In this document: one piece after another, positions 1 through 11,920 of the stretch | Layout of the letters: every line of letters starts with the position of its first letter | How positions within the stretch are numbered: position 1 is the first letter of the stretch | Assembly (NCBI GenBank): GCA_963921935.1 | Contig: OY998175.1 | Location: 289,486,246-289,550,245, forward strand | Reading direction: 5' to 3' | Length of the DNA: 64,000 nt | Origin: Galeruca laticollis | Taxonomy: Eukaryota; Arthropoda; Insecta; Coleoptera; Chrysomelidae | Translations under genes and position numbers: made by a program | Notes under the pieces: model-generated | What the model was told of the DNA's origin: nothing | The model's input: the letters and a program-made list of their open reading frames with translations, nothing else | Databases searched by the model: none

Positions 1-1221
1 AATAGTATATAAAACTTTTTAAATGTGTTCGGAGAACTCTTTAAATTTTTAGATTTCATCCGTTGGGAAGATGTAATCAGACTGAAACTCTTTTTTCAAT
101 CAACAAAAAAAATTATCTTTTGGTCACTCCTCCTTCCTTCGTTTAAAAAAAACTAAATTTGTTTTCTGATTTGTCTTGTTTACTTCACATAATTTCTATC
201 TAAAATGATATTTATGTTCTCCTATTATAATGAAATGTCTACAGTGGTATCTGCTCTTAATTTCGAATATTTCTTTATTTTATGACATGCCTTGTCTATT
301 ATTCAATATATTCTGTGTAAATGCCAGCTGAAACTAAATCTTGCCAAATTTGACATATACTGGATAATTCAAACATTTCATATATCGTATACAATAATTG
401 ATATACCAAAAGTTTTGCAACACAAATAAATTATTGATTTTTTTAATAACAAGGCATTCTTGGAAGCACTGCATTGTCAAAAAAAGTAGACAAAGAATGC
501 TAGAAACCAATATAAATGGGGTGTATCCATTTACACTAGTGGGTTGCTCATTAAACTATGATATACTTACTGCTATATATTAATACTGTAAACCTTACAT
601 TTATTGAAATAAACAAACAAAAATACGTGTTATTAGTAAGAATACGAGAAATTACTCAAGAGTAGAAGCTGTAAACAAGCATATCAAGAATTCCATATCA
701 AAAACTGTGGGTTGGTAGCTAGAAAATATACGAACACTATGGAAAATGTCAGATATTCCGCAAAAATCGTATTTTGAAGTTTTGGGCATCGGCGATTCAT
801 CACTCAACAGAATTAGTGCAAAAAGTCGAACAAAAATACACATCACGTGGCCGAAAAAGGTTCGTGAGGGTTCAAATCCGTTGAACTCCGACGAGGAATC
901 GATTAAAAATTGTTACAATGCTCTCTGAAGTCATCCACTGTTCCAAAAATACATTGTATCCAGATAACATTTTCAATTTGTACATTTTTCATTGAAAAGG
1001 TATTTTTTGTTTGAGTGAAATGCGAAAAATGTATCCAAATGGAGATTATAAAGTAGATTCCTGCAAAAATTTTAAAGATAACGATTTTAATTCCTGCATA
1101 AAATCAATTTTTAATACAGGGTGTGCCAACAAATTTAAAATACATAAAATGATAGAGCACGCACTCACAAAAACTCGCTTATAATCTTTATTCACAGAAA
1201 TTAAATTACAAAAGTGGACAT
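1..1221. other. AT-rich intergenic, no gene recognised
   Basis: Short open frames occur (for example 746-928 on +) but none has a recognisable motif, splice structure or neighbour that supports a gene. A lone transposon-end-like motif ACAGGGTGTG lies near 1118 with no obvious partner. Confidence 0.6.
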
Positions 1222-1413
1222 TCTAGAAATTCAATTGAGTTCGTAGTTTAACGAGTACAAACCATTGAAAAATGTGAATACAGGGCCGTACTTAGGACAT
1301 ACTCATTCAATATGTTTCGAATATTTCGAACACCCTGTATAAGGATATGTATTTGGAAACTATGCACTTCTACATTTAGAATAACAAAAGTAAAATACGA
1401 GAAATAAATTTAT
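1222..1413. repeat. left inverted repeat of mariner relic
   Basis: Pairs with 2692-2886 in inverse orientation at roughly 90 percent identity by eye. It contains CAGGGCCGTACTTAGGACAT after the TA at 1279 and an internal ACACCCTGTATA facing the other way. Confidence 0.85.
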
Positions 1414-1500
1414 CCTCCAAAATCTGAGAGATTTTTATTAATTGACATGAAAATAAAACAAGAAATTCTAACAACATTGTCCAAACGAAGCAAGTCTAAC

Positions 1501-2519
1501 CTACAAAAATTGCTCACAATGACCTCCATTCGGCTCTATGCACTTTCATGCCCTTTTTTGTAATATTGGGAACGGACCTTCTGATCACATCTGGATTATT
1601 TCTGATTTCTCCGCAGGCATTCTATATTCTTCGCAGAAATTCTTCTCTGGTATTGATGTCGGTAGCATACACTTTTGATTTTAAATACCGCCAAATATGA
1701 TAATCTACAAGATTGAAGTCAGGTGACCTTGAAGGCCAGTTATTGGGACCACCTCTGCCTATCCATGAATTAGGGAAATTTTCATTTAAAAAATTTCTTA
1801 CTATGACTCTGTAATGCACCGAAGCACCGTCTTGCTGATAATACATTCCTGCTACATTTACGTCTGCATCATCTAATAGCACTGGTAAAATATTCTGAAG
1901 AAAATCCAAATAGACTTCGCCAGTAAGTCTATGTGGAAAGATGCGTGGTCCTATCAATTTATTATTAATTACACCGCACCAAACGTTAACAGAAAATTTG
2001 CGTTGCGAATGGGCCTCTCTTGTAGCAAATGGATTTTCTTCTGCCCAAATGTGCGAGTTCCGTAAATTATAAACGCCGTAAATCTTGTAAATAGAGATTC
2101 ATCCGTGAATAGAACTCTACTTAAAATTCTTGCATTTCAAATGATCCAATTGTTGAAATTCGTTCGTGGAATTTCGTCCCCTGCTTGAAATCGCTGTACT
2201 TCTTGTATATGAAATGGATAAAGATTATGTCGGCCCCACATTCTTCTTGTACTAATCTCCGGATTATTATTAACAATATTCAAAATATTTTGTTCTATAT
2301 TTAAATGCCTTCTTTCCTGATGTTCATTTGTGTAACCGTTGGAAGTCTGCCGTGTTCTCCTAAGTAATTAAAAACACGAATACATGTTTTACGGTTTGGT
2401 AACCTTCGGTGAGGGAATCTTCTTCCGTATTCAGTTTTCGAAGCTGTACCATTACCATTACAAAATCCATAAATAAATAAAATATCTGCGTATTCTTTAT
2501 TAGAAATTTGATGAGGCAT
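1501..2519 (-). pseudogene. mariner-family transposase (broken)
   Basis: The product would be a cut-and-paste transposase of about 339 residues, the usual mariner length. The N-terminal helix-turn-helix part (2519-2301) reads MPHQISNKEYADILFIYG and onward. The first catalytic Asp lies in the FTDES motif at about 2090-2120. The second and third lie in the block 1957-1622: QQDGA, then WIGRGGPNNWPSRSPD, then the Asp of NLVD. I count 41 residues between the second and third Asp, giving DD41D. The C-terminus NGGHCEQFL and stop at 1501 are typical. Frameshifts separate the N-terminal, middle and C-terminal blocks, so this is a pseudogene. Confidence 0.85.
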
Positions 2520-2691
2520 AATGATTTAATACTCACTAGGTAAGAAGAAAATACTGTAGGAAGTTCAAAACATCAAACACTGTTTGACAGAAACTAGATA
2601 CAAATGACATACACTTTAATGATGTGTCTATTTCATAGCCTACTTGAAGTATTATCTAGTTTATACGAGTACTTTTAACGTTTTTTTAAGT

Positions 2692-2886
2692 ATAAATTTA
2701 TTTCTCGTATTTTACTGTTGTTATTCTAAATAATGTAGAAGTGCATAGTTTCCAGATACATATCATTATACAGGGTGTTCGAAATATTGGAAACATATTG
2801 AACGAGTATGTCCTAAGTACGGCCCTGTAATCACATTTTTAGTGGTCTGTACTCGTAAACATACAAACTCAATTGAATTTTTAGGA
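2692..2886. repeat. right inverted repeat of mariner relic
   Basis: Inverse partner of 1222-1413. The inner end TAAATTTATTTCTCGTATTT and the outer GGCCCTG-TA boundary at 2821-2829 both match the left arm. Confidence 0.85.
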
Positions 2887-2889
2887 TGC

Positions 2890-3595
2890 TTCTCTAGATG
2901 CATTAAATATATTTCATTTCAAGCTAAAAAATGTTAAAAAAACCTCTCCGATACCATTGTTAACCCCCAAAACGTGTATAAATTATAACTTTGACGGTAA
3001 ATTTTTGGTAGTAAAATTGTCTGTGGAAAAATAGAAAGAAAATATGTAGATTCGATTTTTTATACTCTTTCCAATTATGAAGAGCAATTTAAAAAAAATC
3101 TATAGGAAAGACGAGTTTTGAAATTTTTTGTTAAGCCGGACCTGCATTATCTTTTTGGAGATGCTTTTGATGGAGTTTCTAGGTAATGGTTATTACGTGT
3201 ACCAAATTTCAAAATAATATACAGGGTAACTCGGAAGTTATGAGGTTCGAAAGAAATAGGATAAATTTATAAAACACACTGTATCTCGGTTATAAATTGC
3301 AGAAGACACATTAAATATAGGTTTTTGAAAGAACCAAAGTGATCCCCATCTACAGTTGAAATTAGGCCCTTTCATAATCAAACACCCTGTATAAGGTGGA
3401 TAACCTCTTAGAAGGATATCATCTTCTGCTATTTGCCATATACTACGCAAAATAAATACAATTCAATAATTGATTGTTTTTGGAATTGGAATTCCATTGT
3501 AAACAGTTGAAGTTTCTTCTACAGTCGAGTATAATTTATAGTAACTGTGTCCGCAAAGAGTATACGCAGCTAAAGACATGATGATTCTGACTGTA
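2890..3595. other. noncoding; possible small MITE at 3220-3391
   Basis: No gene seen. A 172-bp segment begins TACAGGGT (3220) and ends ACCCTGTA (3391). Such ends are common in small nonautonomous arthropod DNA elements, but I could not extend the inverted match beyond about 8 bp. Confidence 0.3.
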
Positions 3596-3599
3596 GGAA

Positions 3600-4120
3600 T
3601 CAACAAATCCTTACTTAATCCTTACAGCCCGTACCCGTATAGGTGTGGGTTGTTTAGTGGGTTTGAGTATGTTCCTATTCTTCTTCAGCTCCCTCTTCAT
3701 TCATTTCTGTCCTGAATTAACCTTTTTATCTATTCCCATTTCAAGATTATCTTACTTACTGCTGCTTTACACCCTCTAACCATGCTGTTCTTGCTCTTCG
3801 TTTGGATTTCTTCTTGTATATTCTAGCTTCAAATGCAGGTTTTACTATTCTTTATTTCCCCACTCGCTGTATGTAGCCGAACCATTTCAATTATATTTCT
3901 TGAAATTTTTATTCTATTGGTCTTGACTTCATATTTGTCTATGTTGTATTCCTAATTTTCTCTCTCGTGGTCTTATTTTCTACTTTTCTAATAAATCTCA
4001 TCTCTGTCGTATTTAGTTTGTGTTTAAGTTTATCTGTCATTGTCCACCGTTCTGCGCCATATGTAATTATCGGTGTTACTACTTTTTAATAAACTTGTGT
4101 CCCGATTTCTTCGGGTACCT
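3600..4120 (-). pseudogene. LINE reverse-transcriptase C-terminal tail (degraded)
   Basis: On the minus strand, 4110 to about 3930 reads YGAERWTMTDKLKHKLNTTE, then a block ending RNTT. This is the conserved post-RT region of RTE/jockey-like LINE polymerases (Tyr-Gly-x-Glu-x-Trp followed by a helix rich in Lys/Arg). After a frameshift the reading continues with EMVRLHTASGEIKNSKTCI, matching the usual 'W-x-GY-x-R' block, and then a basic tail ending near the CGGGTACGGGC motif at 3629-3640. The 5' part of the element is missing. Confidence 0.7.
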
Positions 4121-4149
4121 TTGTTTCCCTGAACAAATTCTTCAGATAA

Positions 4150-5160
4150 GTTATAATGCTAATTTCTAATGAAACAAACAAAAGAAGGAGGTTGCATAGA
4201 GGCATTATTTGTTGGAAAATGGGAGCAAAATCAGTTTGTATACATGTAATGTTCGATTTTCAGTAGAGTTAAAAGCAAAACGGATGTACAATGAGAATTT
4301 AATGGCGCCAAAGCTCCATATAAAAAAGTCACTCATGTTCGATTCGTGTAACTCGGTCGGTTTCCGCATTGTTAGCTTCCAAAATGTTCAATGCATTTCG
4401 AATTTATATATAGGTCCATTATCTAAATGTGTAATGGCAACAAATCAATAAACAACAACGGTAAGCTTCAGAGTTAGTGACTAAAGGTCCCACCGTTCAG
4501 TTAAATACATTAATATAATAGTCAGTAAAGCCGACTATCTTGTTTACGTATGTCAAGGCTGCGCCGCTTACGTCACTTACATTACATGACATATAATACA
4601 GAACATTTGATTGACAGATGACACAGAACACAGGACGTCACTTCCGCTGCACGTCGCTTTGACATAATCAATCAATTACGCAAAGATCTCCAGATAATAA
4701 GTGACCTCTCAATTATTTTTATTCGCGGTTGCAACTCTTTCTTATTTCTTGTACATTTAAGGAGAACTTTTTTTTGCTTTATTAATTTTCAGCCCATCAG
4801 GGCTAGTACAACGAGTTTTATGAATCCAGATAAACTACATTTTCGGTTATGTTTGGTTAGGTTAGGTGTGTACACAAGGGATCCAATTTTGTGATTGAAT
4901 ATTGTTCAGGGCTTCACAGCTGAACCCAATCAATTTTTACTTCACCACGTATGGGTCCTATAAATCCAAATAAGCTACATTTTTGGAATAAATTAGGTTT
5001 GATACCACGATAAAGCGCCCGCAGTTTATATAAGTAACCAATTCTATGATTGGATATTGATCTGGGTGTCTCCGAGATAAAACATATTTATTTAAGGCTC
5101 ACGAGAGCCAGTACAACGGGTTCAATTCAACCATTACAATTTTGGAGAAATTTCGGTTTG
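4150..5160. other. noncoding; diverged direct repeat 4795-5090
   Basis: No coding sequence supported. Two diverged direct copies of a unit of about 155 bp occur near 4800-4945 and 4946-5100. They share TGAATCCAGATAAACTACATTT against ATAAATCCAAATAAGCTACATTT, ATTGAATATTG against ATTGGATATTG, and the phrase AGTACAACG. This stretch abuts the gypsy relic and may be a remnant of its 5' end or an older repeat. Confidence 0.4.
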
Positions 5161-5164
5161 ACAA

Positions 5165-6332
5165 CGATGAACGAGAAAATAAAATCGAAAACCGAGAATA
5201 AAATGACATCGATAGAAGAGAGTCATGGAGTTAGAGAGGAAGACGCCAGCAGAAAAAAGAGGATCGTACAAATAAAAGATTGCAAGCAAGAAATACTTCC
5301 CAAGATAGAAGACGTTATCAGTTTAACTCTATTTAGGGCCCCAACGTTTGAAGGTAAAGACGTCGTAGAACAATTATGTTAAACAGTTTCAAGCAGCTGC
5401 TAGGATGAATAATTGGTCCGATAAAGAGAAAGGAGTGAACTTATCCAGCGCGTTTCGGGAGAATGTTCTTCAGACGATACCCGTTGAAGATATTCATGAC
5501 TTCGAGCAGCTCAAGGAGAGGTTGAACATGCAATATGGTCAACATCTAGAACACTTGTACCAATCCCAGCTGAAGAACCGAAGGCTGAAACGTCACGAAA
5601 CTTTTCAAGAGTATGAAGTAGATATTGCTCGACTAATTCAATTGGCGTACGAAATTCATGTAAGCGCCCCAGGTCTCATGCAAACCAAAAACCTTAGTCA
5701 CACTCCTAGGGGGCAGCACCGACCTAGGATAGTTCCAAAGACACTCTCATACTGATAGCCTCTTCCAGATGTCGCAACGACAGTGTATATGTGGATGGCG
5801 AAGTTAATGGCAAGAAATATACTCTACCAGTAGACTCTGGAGCAGCTAGGACCATTATACGACCAAAGATATTAAACTCCAAGCAAAATCTTCTACCAAC
5901 TTTTCTTCGACTACCGACTGTCACAGGTGAGAGTGCCAACGTTCACTGAGAGACACATATCCAATTGTGAATTGGCGCAGAAAATTTCACGCATACGGTA
6001 ATCATATCTGACATTAAAGAAGACGTGATTCTTGAAATGGACATGGTTTCCAGTTGTAGATTAGAAGCAGAACCATTAAAGTGGGTTCCGAGGAAGTATT
6101 CCTTCATCCATATGAAGGCAACATGGTGTTGGCAGCTGTACAGGAAGATATCGTTCTACCTGCACGAAGCGAAACCATGATAGTAGCGCGACTACAAGGA
6201 ATCATGAAGGAAGGTACACCGCTTATGATAGAGCTAAGGAATCATGGCGAAAAGGTTTGTAAAGGCGTACTTATTGAAAAAGGATTGGTTACGTCGACGA
6301 AGAAGATCCCAGTACGTAACGTATGCATCTAA
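5165..6332 (+). pseudogene. Ty3/gypsy family A gag-protease relic (copy 1)
   Basis: Fragment of an LTR retrotransposon. Gag capsid-type sequence covers 5165-5690 in two frames, including FRAPTFEGKD, then MNNWSDKEKGVNLSSAFREN, LEHLYQSQLKNRRLKRHETF and VDIARLIQLAYEI. The zinc-knuckle region is deleted. A retropepsin-like part follows at 5755-5930, where VDSGAARTII replaces the usual V-D-T/S-G-A motif and is followed by KQNLLPTFLRL. A third segment (6081-6332) holds the post-protease linker EEVFLHPYEGNMVLAAVQED. It is colinear with the copies at 11.4-13.0 kb and 24.0-26.0 kb. LTRs, reverse transcriptase and integrase are absent here. Confidence 0.8.
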
Positions 6333-6334
6333 AG

Positions 6335-7184
6335 TTTTGGGAATTTTTTCATACATGAATTACAGCTTTATGATGAGCACCAAACAAGTTACTACTGATC
6401 ACAATTGTTGGTTGTTAAGCAACCTTTATGTGTCCATACACATCAGTTCCAAATTTCTCAAAAACATGTCATATACATTGGAAATTCGAATAAGTGTTGT
6501 GACGCGCTGCGTCCTTCACCTCACATAGGTTTTTACCAACTGACGCGTCACTTTGGACACCCTCGATGCAAAGTTTCGAAACAAATGCTCGGACGATAGA
6601 TTATTTTACGTGGTTTACTCCACGGCCCCTTGACACTTAGCTTCAAGAGTTCCAGGTAGCCTCAGATGGAGGTTACGGAAAATTCCAGGGAGCTCGTTAA
6701 ATTGAACACATCGACAAAACTATAACCCTTAGACGGCGATGCTATGGGATATCAAGAAAACACTGATTGTATTGATTTGTATATTACAAGTCCTATTGAA
6801 AATATATATACAAAATAACACTTAAAACAACTTCTGAGTATTTTCAAGCGGTATCGAATCAGTTCAATACATACAGTATGCAAATGTGTTCAAGCCTTAT
6901 GTTATTATGCACCATGCGAAATTTGCCGGTATTAAGGAATGTGAGCAATGACACAATAAACCAGGTGTTAGCAAGCAAATGCAATTGTTAATAACAGGGG
7001 AAGCGGTATAAGCAGTTTGTAATTATGCGGCAAGCAGCAGTAAAACAATAATTACCTATCACAGTAGTAAACGGGATATAACTATCTTCGCGTTAGGGAT
7101 GGTCATTCGGGATAGGTGGGAAAATGCGACCAGACCAGTTTTTAACAAAAAAACTAATGAATATAAATTAGATCATCAATCAAC
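6335..7184. other. noncoding, nothing recognised
   Basis: I see no coding signal, inverted repeat or family similarity. Short overlapping open frames at 6244-6599 are continuations of the gypsy relic in wrong frames. Confidence 0.5.
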
Positions 7185-8135
7185 CCGTGGCAACAGCCTC
7201 AGACTTGGATGAGAATCTTATTATTATAGGAGCATATTCACTTTTCTAAACAAAATGAGTGAACATAAAATAAGTTACTCCCGGCTGACGGTTGAGCAGC
7301 TGGTGGCAACAGCCTCTGCTGTGCCCCGCAATCACTTTTCAAATGTTCAAATTATCGGTTAAAATAATTCAAAAATTTTAGTCGGAAGATAGGACAGCGG
7401 TTACCCAAATACAAGCAAAATACAACAACTGTGTCTTAGAATAGATAAAAATGAGACGAAATTATTACCGGCTGAGAGTGGAACAGCTGGTGGCAACAGC
7501 CTCTGATCCGCCCTACAATCAGTTTTAAATTTTCCAAATTGTCGGTCAGACAAAACTATATATAATTCAGGACTAAGATAAATCAAAGGTAATTTAGCGA
7601 AAACGATGCCCGTTCCGAAAGGGTGACGGCTGGTGGCAACAGCCTCTGATCCGTCCACCAGTCGGTTTTCAATATTTCAAATTGCCGGTCAGTTAAAAGT
7701 ATATATAATTTAGAACTAAAATAAATCAAGGTAATTTAGAGAAAATCATGGCCATTCCGAAAGGGAGACGGCTGGTGGCAATAGCCTCTGATGCGTCCCA
7801 TAGTCCGTTTCCAATTTTTCTATTGGCCTGTCAGTTAAAACTATATATAATTCAGAACTAAAATAGATCAAGGTAATTTAGAGAAAATTATGCCCGTTCA
7901 GAAATGGAGTCGGCTGGTGGCAACAGCCTCTGATCCGTCCCACAGTCGGTTTTTAATTTTACAAATATCGGCGAGCTAATATTGTATAGCAGAGAAATTA
8001 ATACCCAAATAAGAAAAACAACAGATCACAGTCGAAATAGACAACGCTTTTTTTACCGGCTGAAAATGGGACAGCTAGTGGCAACAGCCGCAGCTCTGCC
8101 CCACAATCAGTTTTCTATATCCAATTATCGGAGAA
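7185..8135. repeat. minisatellite, six or seven units of about 142 bp
   Basis: The phrase CTGGTGGCAACAGCCTCTGA recurs, with small changes, at about 7189, 7302, 7488, 7631, 7773, 7915 and 8076. The three central units (7627, 7769, 7910) are spaced 141-142 bp and are homogeneous throughout, including AACTATATATAATTCAGAAC and AAGGTAATTTAGAGAAAA. The flanking units (7281, 7469, 8057) carry a variant start CCGGCTGA with an extra GAACAGCTGG. The order is therefore variant A, A, then B, B, B, then A. No protein reading frame runs through the array. Confidence 0.9.
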
Positions 8136-11100
8136 AAAAAAAGAAAAAATCTAATATGTATTTGGGTAATTTGGAACCGGACAATAGCTATAACAATCTG
8201 AATCGCAAAATTAAAATCAAAATGCTTTTACAATGTATTGAAGGTTCAGACACGGACTCTGTTACCGTCTTAATTGTTCGGTACCAATTTTTCCAAGTTT
8301 CCTAGGATGGGACCAAGATAGCGATTTTATTTGAAACGATACTGGGCTATAAACAATTAGGACGTATACGAATGGCACTCTTGTTTTGGTTGGAGAGCTA
8401 AGAGTCGTGGGTCTATTTGCGGAACGTTAATCAACCGGAAAGGTAATTAAAGGGCGCCATAAATTTTAATTATCAGGAAAAATTTCAAAAACTGCGATAA
8501 GCGAGAGAAATTATAAAAAGTAAGGTATTTTTGGTAGTGTATCTGTGGAGGTTTGGGAAGTACTCACTAAAACGCGGTTTATTATGTTAACCAGTTTATT
8601 AACAGGTTTTACCAGCGTCAGTGAACAAAACATCAAAAATATTTACAAGATGGGTACATGCATAACCCGGTACCGCAAACAAAATTGATATATACATAAA
8701 AACAACAAATATACAAATCAAAATCATATACATACACGAATGATTAATGTCGCAGAGTTTGCGAACTAAAAAATTAGTTTATGAACGAAATTATTTTCCG
8801 TTTATTCAAAAAAGAAAATGTAGGATATTATGTTACTGAATTATTCGAAAACAAAAAACACATAGGCTTTGTGAAAGTTATGTCAACATCGGGAAAATAA
8901 TTTAATCTAGATTTGACGTGCACGCCGAATAGGGTTCTCTAAAACAATGGCAATATTAGTAATCAATACACTCGTTATTGTAATAAAATAGTTCTGACCG
9001 TATAGTTCTTTCGCTAAAGAAATAGCGTGACACTAAGCTAATCTTTCCACCATTGACTAAGAACGGGTGCGATTATTCCAGGTAGGAGAGATACTAAATA
9101 ATCATTAACGATACCTGAGTCCAATTGTTTCCATCCAATCACCACCTTACTACTCAAGTGAAGATTCTTGCATCAGCGCCGGAGGCGTGGTTTCTCGATT
9201 AAGTCGATTAAAAAAAATTACGATAGTACTTGTAATAAGTAATCTACCCTCACCGCGTGATGGAACAGATCACAGACACTCGGAAATCTTCGGTAATTTA
9301 ATGTCGGTAATAAGCACTATAAACATATACTCCGGTAATTTTAATTCAACTATGAACACAGGAAATACCGATGCTTTGGTACGATACGATAATTCAATCT
9401 CAAAAGCTAAGAACATCACTGCTTCGATCAAGTAATTTTCGTAGATAGCGGCACTAAAAATGATACGATAATTCACGCTGACACTACCAGAATTTTTTCA
9501 ACTACTCGCGTTGAGAATCGGTTGCTGACTGACTCTCGTGACGAGATTTTTGGGGATGGATAGCCTTCTTTTTGAAATTCTTTCCAAAAAATAACTGTAA
9601 AATTAGTTCCAAAAAGCCATATAACAGTCATATAAAAAGAATCGGGCAGTGAATGCACAAATTACGCTGTCTACCCAGAATTTCATAAAAGGTACCTTCC
9701 TTCTCCGAAGGTGATTCTAAAACTATTGTGAACTCATCTCACCTCTTTTTAGGGCGGTATTCAAAGTACAATAAATTGTCACTTTGTTCAATTGAAAATC
9801 CCGATTGAGCCGTAATAAACCTTTTTCGGCGTTCAAAGATGTATTATACTCCGGTAATTCTATGTTTATTAGTAGTATAAAACGATCTTCTACACATTCC
9901 AAAGAAAATATTGTTACGCCAGTGCCGCACTGGGAAATAAATTCGAATATAAAAAAATTAAAAACGTTACAATTCCAAAGAACAATATAAAGAACGCAAT
10001 AATAAAAACTGTAAATAAACTTTGTTTTTACCGCTTCAAAAAAAGCGGCTTACCAAAATACGGTATTATATTTCTAAATAGCCAAACTACTAAATCGTTT
10101 ATTGAAATTAAATATAAAACTTTTAAAACTCGACGTAATATTTTATTCGGTTTTCAAAAATATATTTTCACTTACTCAGAAAATAAGTGACGGTCGGACA
10201 CTAGCCTTTAAAACTAACAATTTAATAACTTGGTGACACGCGGTAGCAAACTGCAAAAATATTAAAACTGCCACAGGCAGATAGCTAGAGATATCTAGAT
10301 TCAGCTCCCCCAAATCGCCCGGTTTTTGGAATTTATAATTTAATTCCTACCTAAAATTTTTGGCGATAACAGTGGTGAGGGAATTAACTTGAATCCATTT
10401 ACTTACAACAAGAAATATTTCTACTGTACTGGACGACTTTGGTTTCAATTAAAATTGTTTATATACAGGGCGTCCTCGATAATTCATGGCTTTTGAATTA
10501 CTAATGAAATATTTTACTTAAGTAAATGTTACGAGTTATATCCACTTATTAAAATTAAAATACCATCGGAAATGCTTCAAAAAATTATTATTGAAATACT
10601 TCTCTCCATCGAATTGAGAAATGTTCTAAATGATTTCCAATTAATATTCCATTAAATTTGATTTTGCAATTATCTACCATGCTCAATTAATTTATTTCCA
10701 CATCATCCTTGAATCTAATGAGTGTATAGAATGGTAAGTACGTTTCATTAATCTGCTTAGTCAACTAGAATAATAATATTATGTTCCTGAACAATGCGCC
10801 GAATTCGATTAGTCAGTTTCTCTTGCAGTGGCTAGATCAAAAGTAGTATTGTTTAATGTTATAGGTTAGAGTACCGTCAATAATATAGGATTGTCCAATA
10901 GACTTGATTGCAATACACTATGTTCATCTCACTGAATGAAATGTTGGGGTGGTTATCGATGTACATATATAAGTAATTTTAAGATAGTCTTCGCATTTGT
11001 TTGGGGTAAATTCAAAGTATTCATGTTTTCCTTATTGCGGTGCGTGTCTTTTGTTTTTGGGGGTATATTTTGTTATGAATTAGTGATGTACTTGTTCTCA

Positions 11101-11392
11101 TGTTGAAATTATGTTTAATACAATGTTAAATGCTGGATGTTTACGGTATATTCAATTTTCGTTATTATTTAATAAAGCCGCAATTAATAACTCATTGTAA
11201 GAAGTGAGTTTTTGTCTCCTTATTCGAGTATACCTTTATTTTTACAAATAGCCCTACACGAAATTGTAAACAGGTGTAGAAAGGAACGATTTAATGTTAA
11301 TCCTAGTAAACAGTGCTAGTTCCATTCATCAGGAAGCGAGAGTAGACACTTAAAACCCCAACGTTGAGTGGAACCCAGCTGACATTCAGACT
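8136..11392. other. noncoding, nothing convincingly recognised
   Basis: A 249-nt open frame at 9187-9435 (+) has no recognisable domain. A short direct repeat TATACTCCGGTAATT occurs at 9327 and 9846. A single transposon-end-like TACAGGGCGTCC at 10465 has no partner that I can find. Composition is AT-rich with several G+C islets near 10230-10380. Confidence 0.4.
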
Positions 11393-11876
11393 TGTCACCA
11401 AACAGCACACTGGTGTAGTCCCTGAATCCGACTCTGTCTAAGCCATGTATGAAAGTTAAAACTATGGCGGATGCGCAGGAATTTCTTAGAAATTTTTACG
11501 ACTTTTTTCTGACTATCTTATCTAGGCATTGTTTTTCTGACCAGTCTTATCTAGAAAATTCCAGAGAGCCGTTTGGTTTTGTGTGAGCCGCAATCTAGAA
11601 TTATCTAGTAAAAAAGGCACTAATATATAGAGGATCGACCAGCGGGAGAAGTTTAGTTGATAAAGTGATCTCGTAATATAAACAGCGAACAAGTAAATAG
11701 TCTAAGTAGTGAAGTGTTTATATAAATTAATGTAAGTGAATATATACTGTGTATATAATATAAATTAGTGAATAGTGTAGTGAATGAATAAATTGAGTTA
11801 GTAGACATAACGTGTGTGTATAAATGTTTCATAACCGTTAGATAAGCTGTTTTAAATAAATAAGAAAAACATTACA
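11393..11876 (+). repeat. 5' LTR of gypsy family A (copy 2)
   Basis: A 484-bp segment starts TGTCACC and ends ATTACA, and it matches in reverse the 3' LTR at 24041-24530. Shared landmarks are the CTGAATCCGACT phrase, GGCGGATGCGCAGGAATTTC and the TATA-containing core CACTAATATATA. The two LTRs belong to different copies of one family, since they sit in opposite orientations on different bodies. Confidence 0.85.
11621..11630 (+). promoter_or_regulatory. TATA box of the LTR promoter
   Basis: TAATATATAG lies in the middle of the LTR and is conserved in the other LTR copy (24300-24308, minus strand). This is the expected place for the U3/R promoter that would start the genomic RNA. Confidence 0.6.
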
Positions 11877-11880
11877 TTAG

Positions 11881-11894
11881 TGGCAGGTGTGGGG
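11881..11894 (+). other. putative primer-binding site
   Basis: TGGCAGGTGTGGGG begins four bases after the LTR end. Gypsy elements usually place a tRNA primer-binding site starting TGG within a few bases of the 5' LTR. I did not identify the tRNA. Confidence 0.45.
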
Positions 11895-11920
11895 TAATAT
11901 AAATAAATTGCTACGTAAAA

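Larger units (their letters stand above)
1222..2886 (-). mobile_element. mariner (DD41D type) relic with very long inverted repeats
   Basis: A decayed Tc1/mariner-superfamily DNA transposon. An imperfect inverted repeat of about 190 bp (1222-1413 against 2692-2886) encloses one transposase pseudogene on the minus strand. Inside the repeat, a TA dinucleotide at 1279-1280 and 2828-2829 precedes CAGGGCCGTAC on both sides, so a 1547-bp element (1281-2827) with the expected TA target duplication can be read. The inverted similarity nevertheless continues about 55 bp outside both TAs, so the true terminus is uncertain. The internal gene is frameshifted, so this copy cannot move by itself. Confidence 0.85.

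Noticed and set aside
398..583. 61-codon open frame
   Set aside because: No motif, AT-driven composition, no splice context.
652..928. overlapping open frames on both strands
   Set aside because: Unrecognised, overlapping each other, no supporting structure.
7185..8135. CRISPR-like array
   Set aside because: Units of about 142 bp repeat over their whole length with no unique spacers, and the sequence is eukaryotic.
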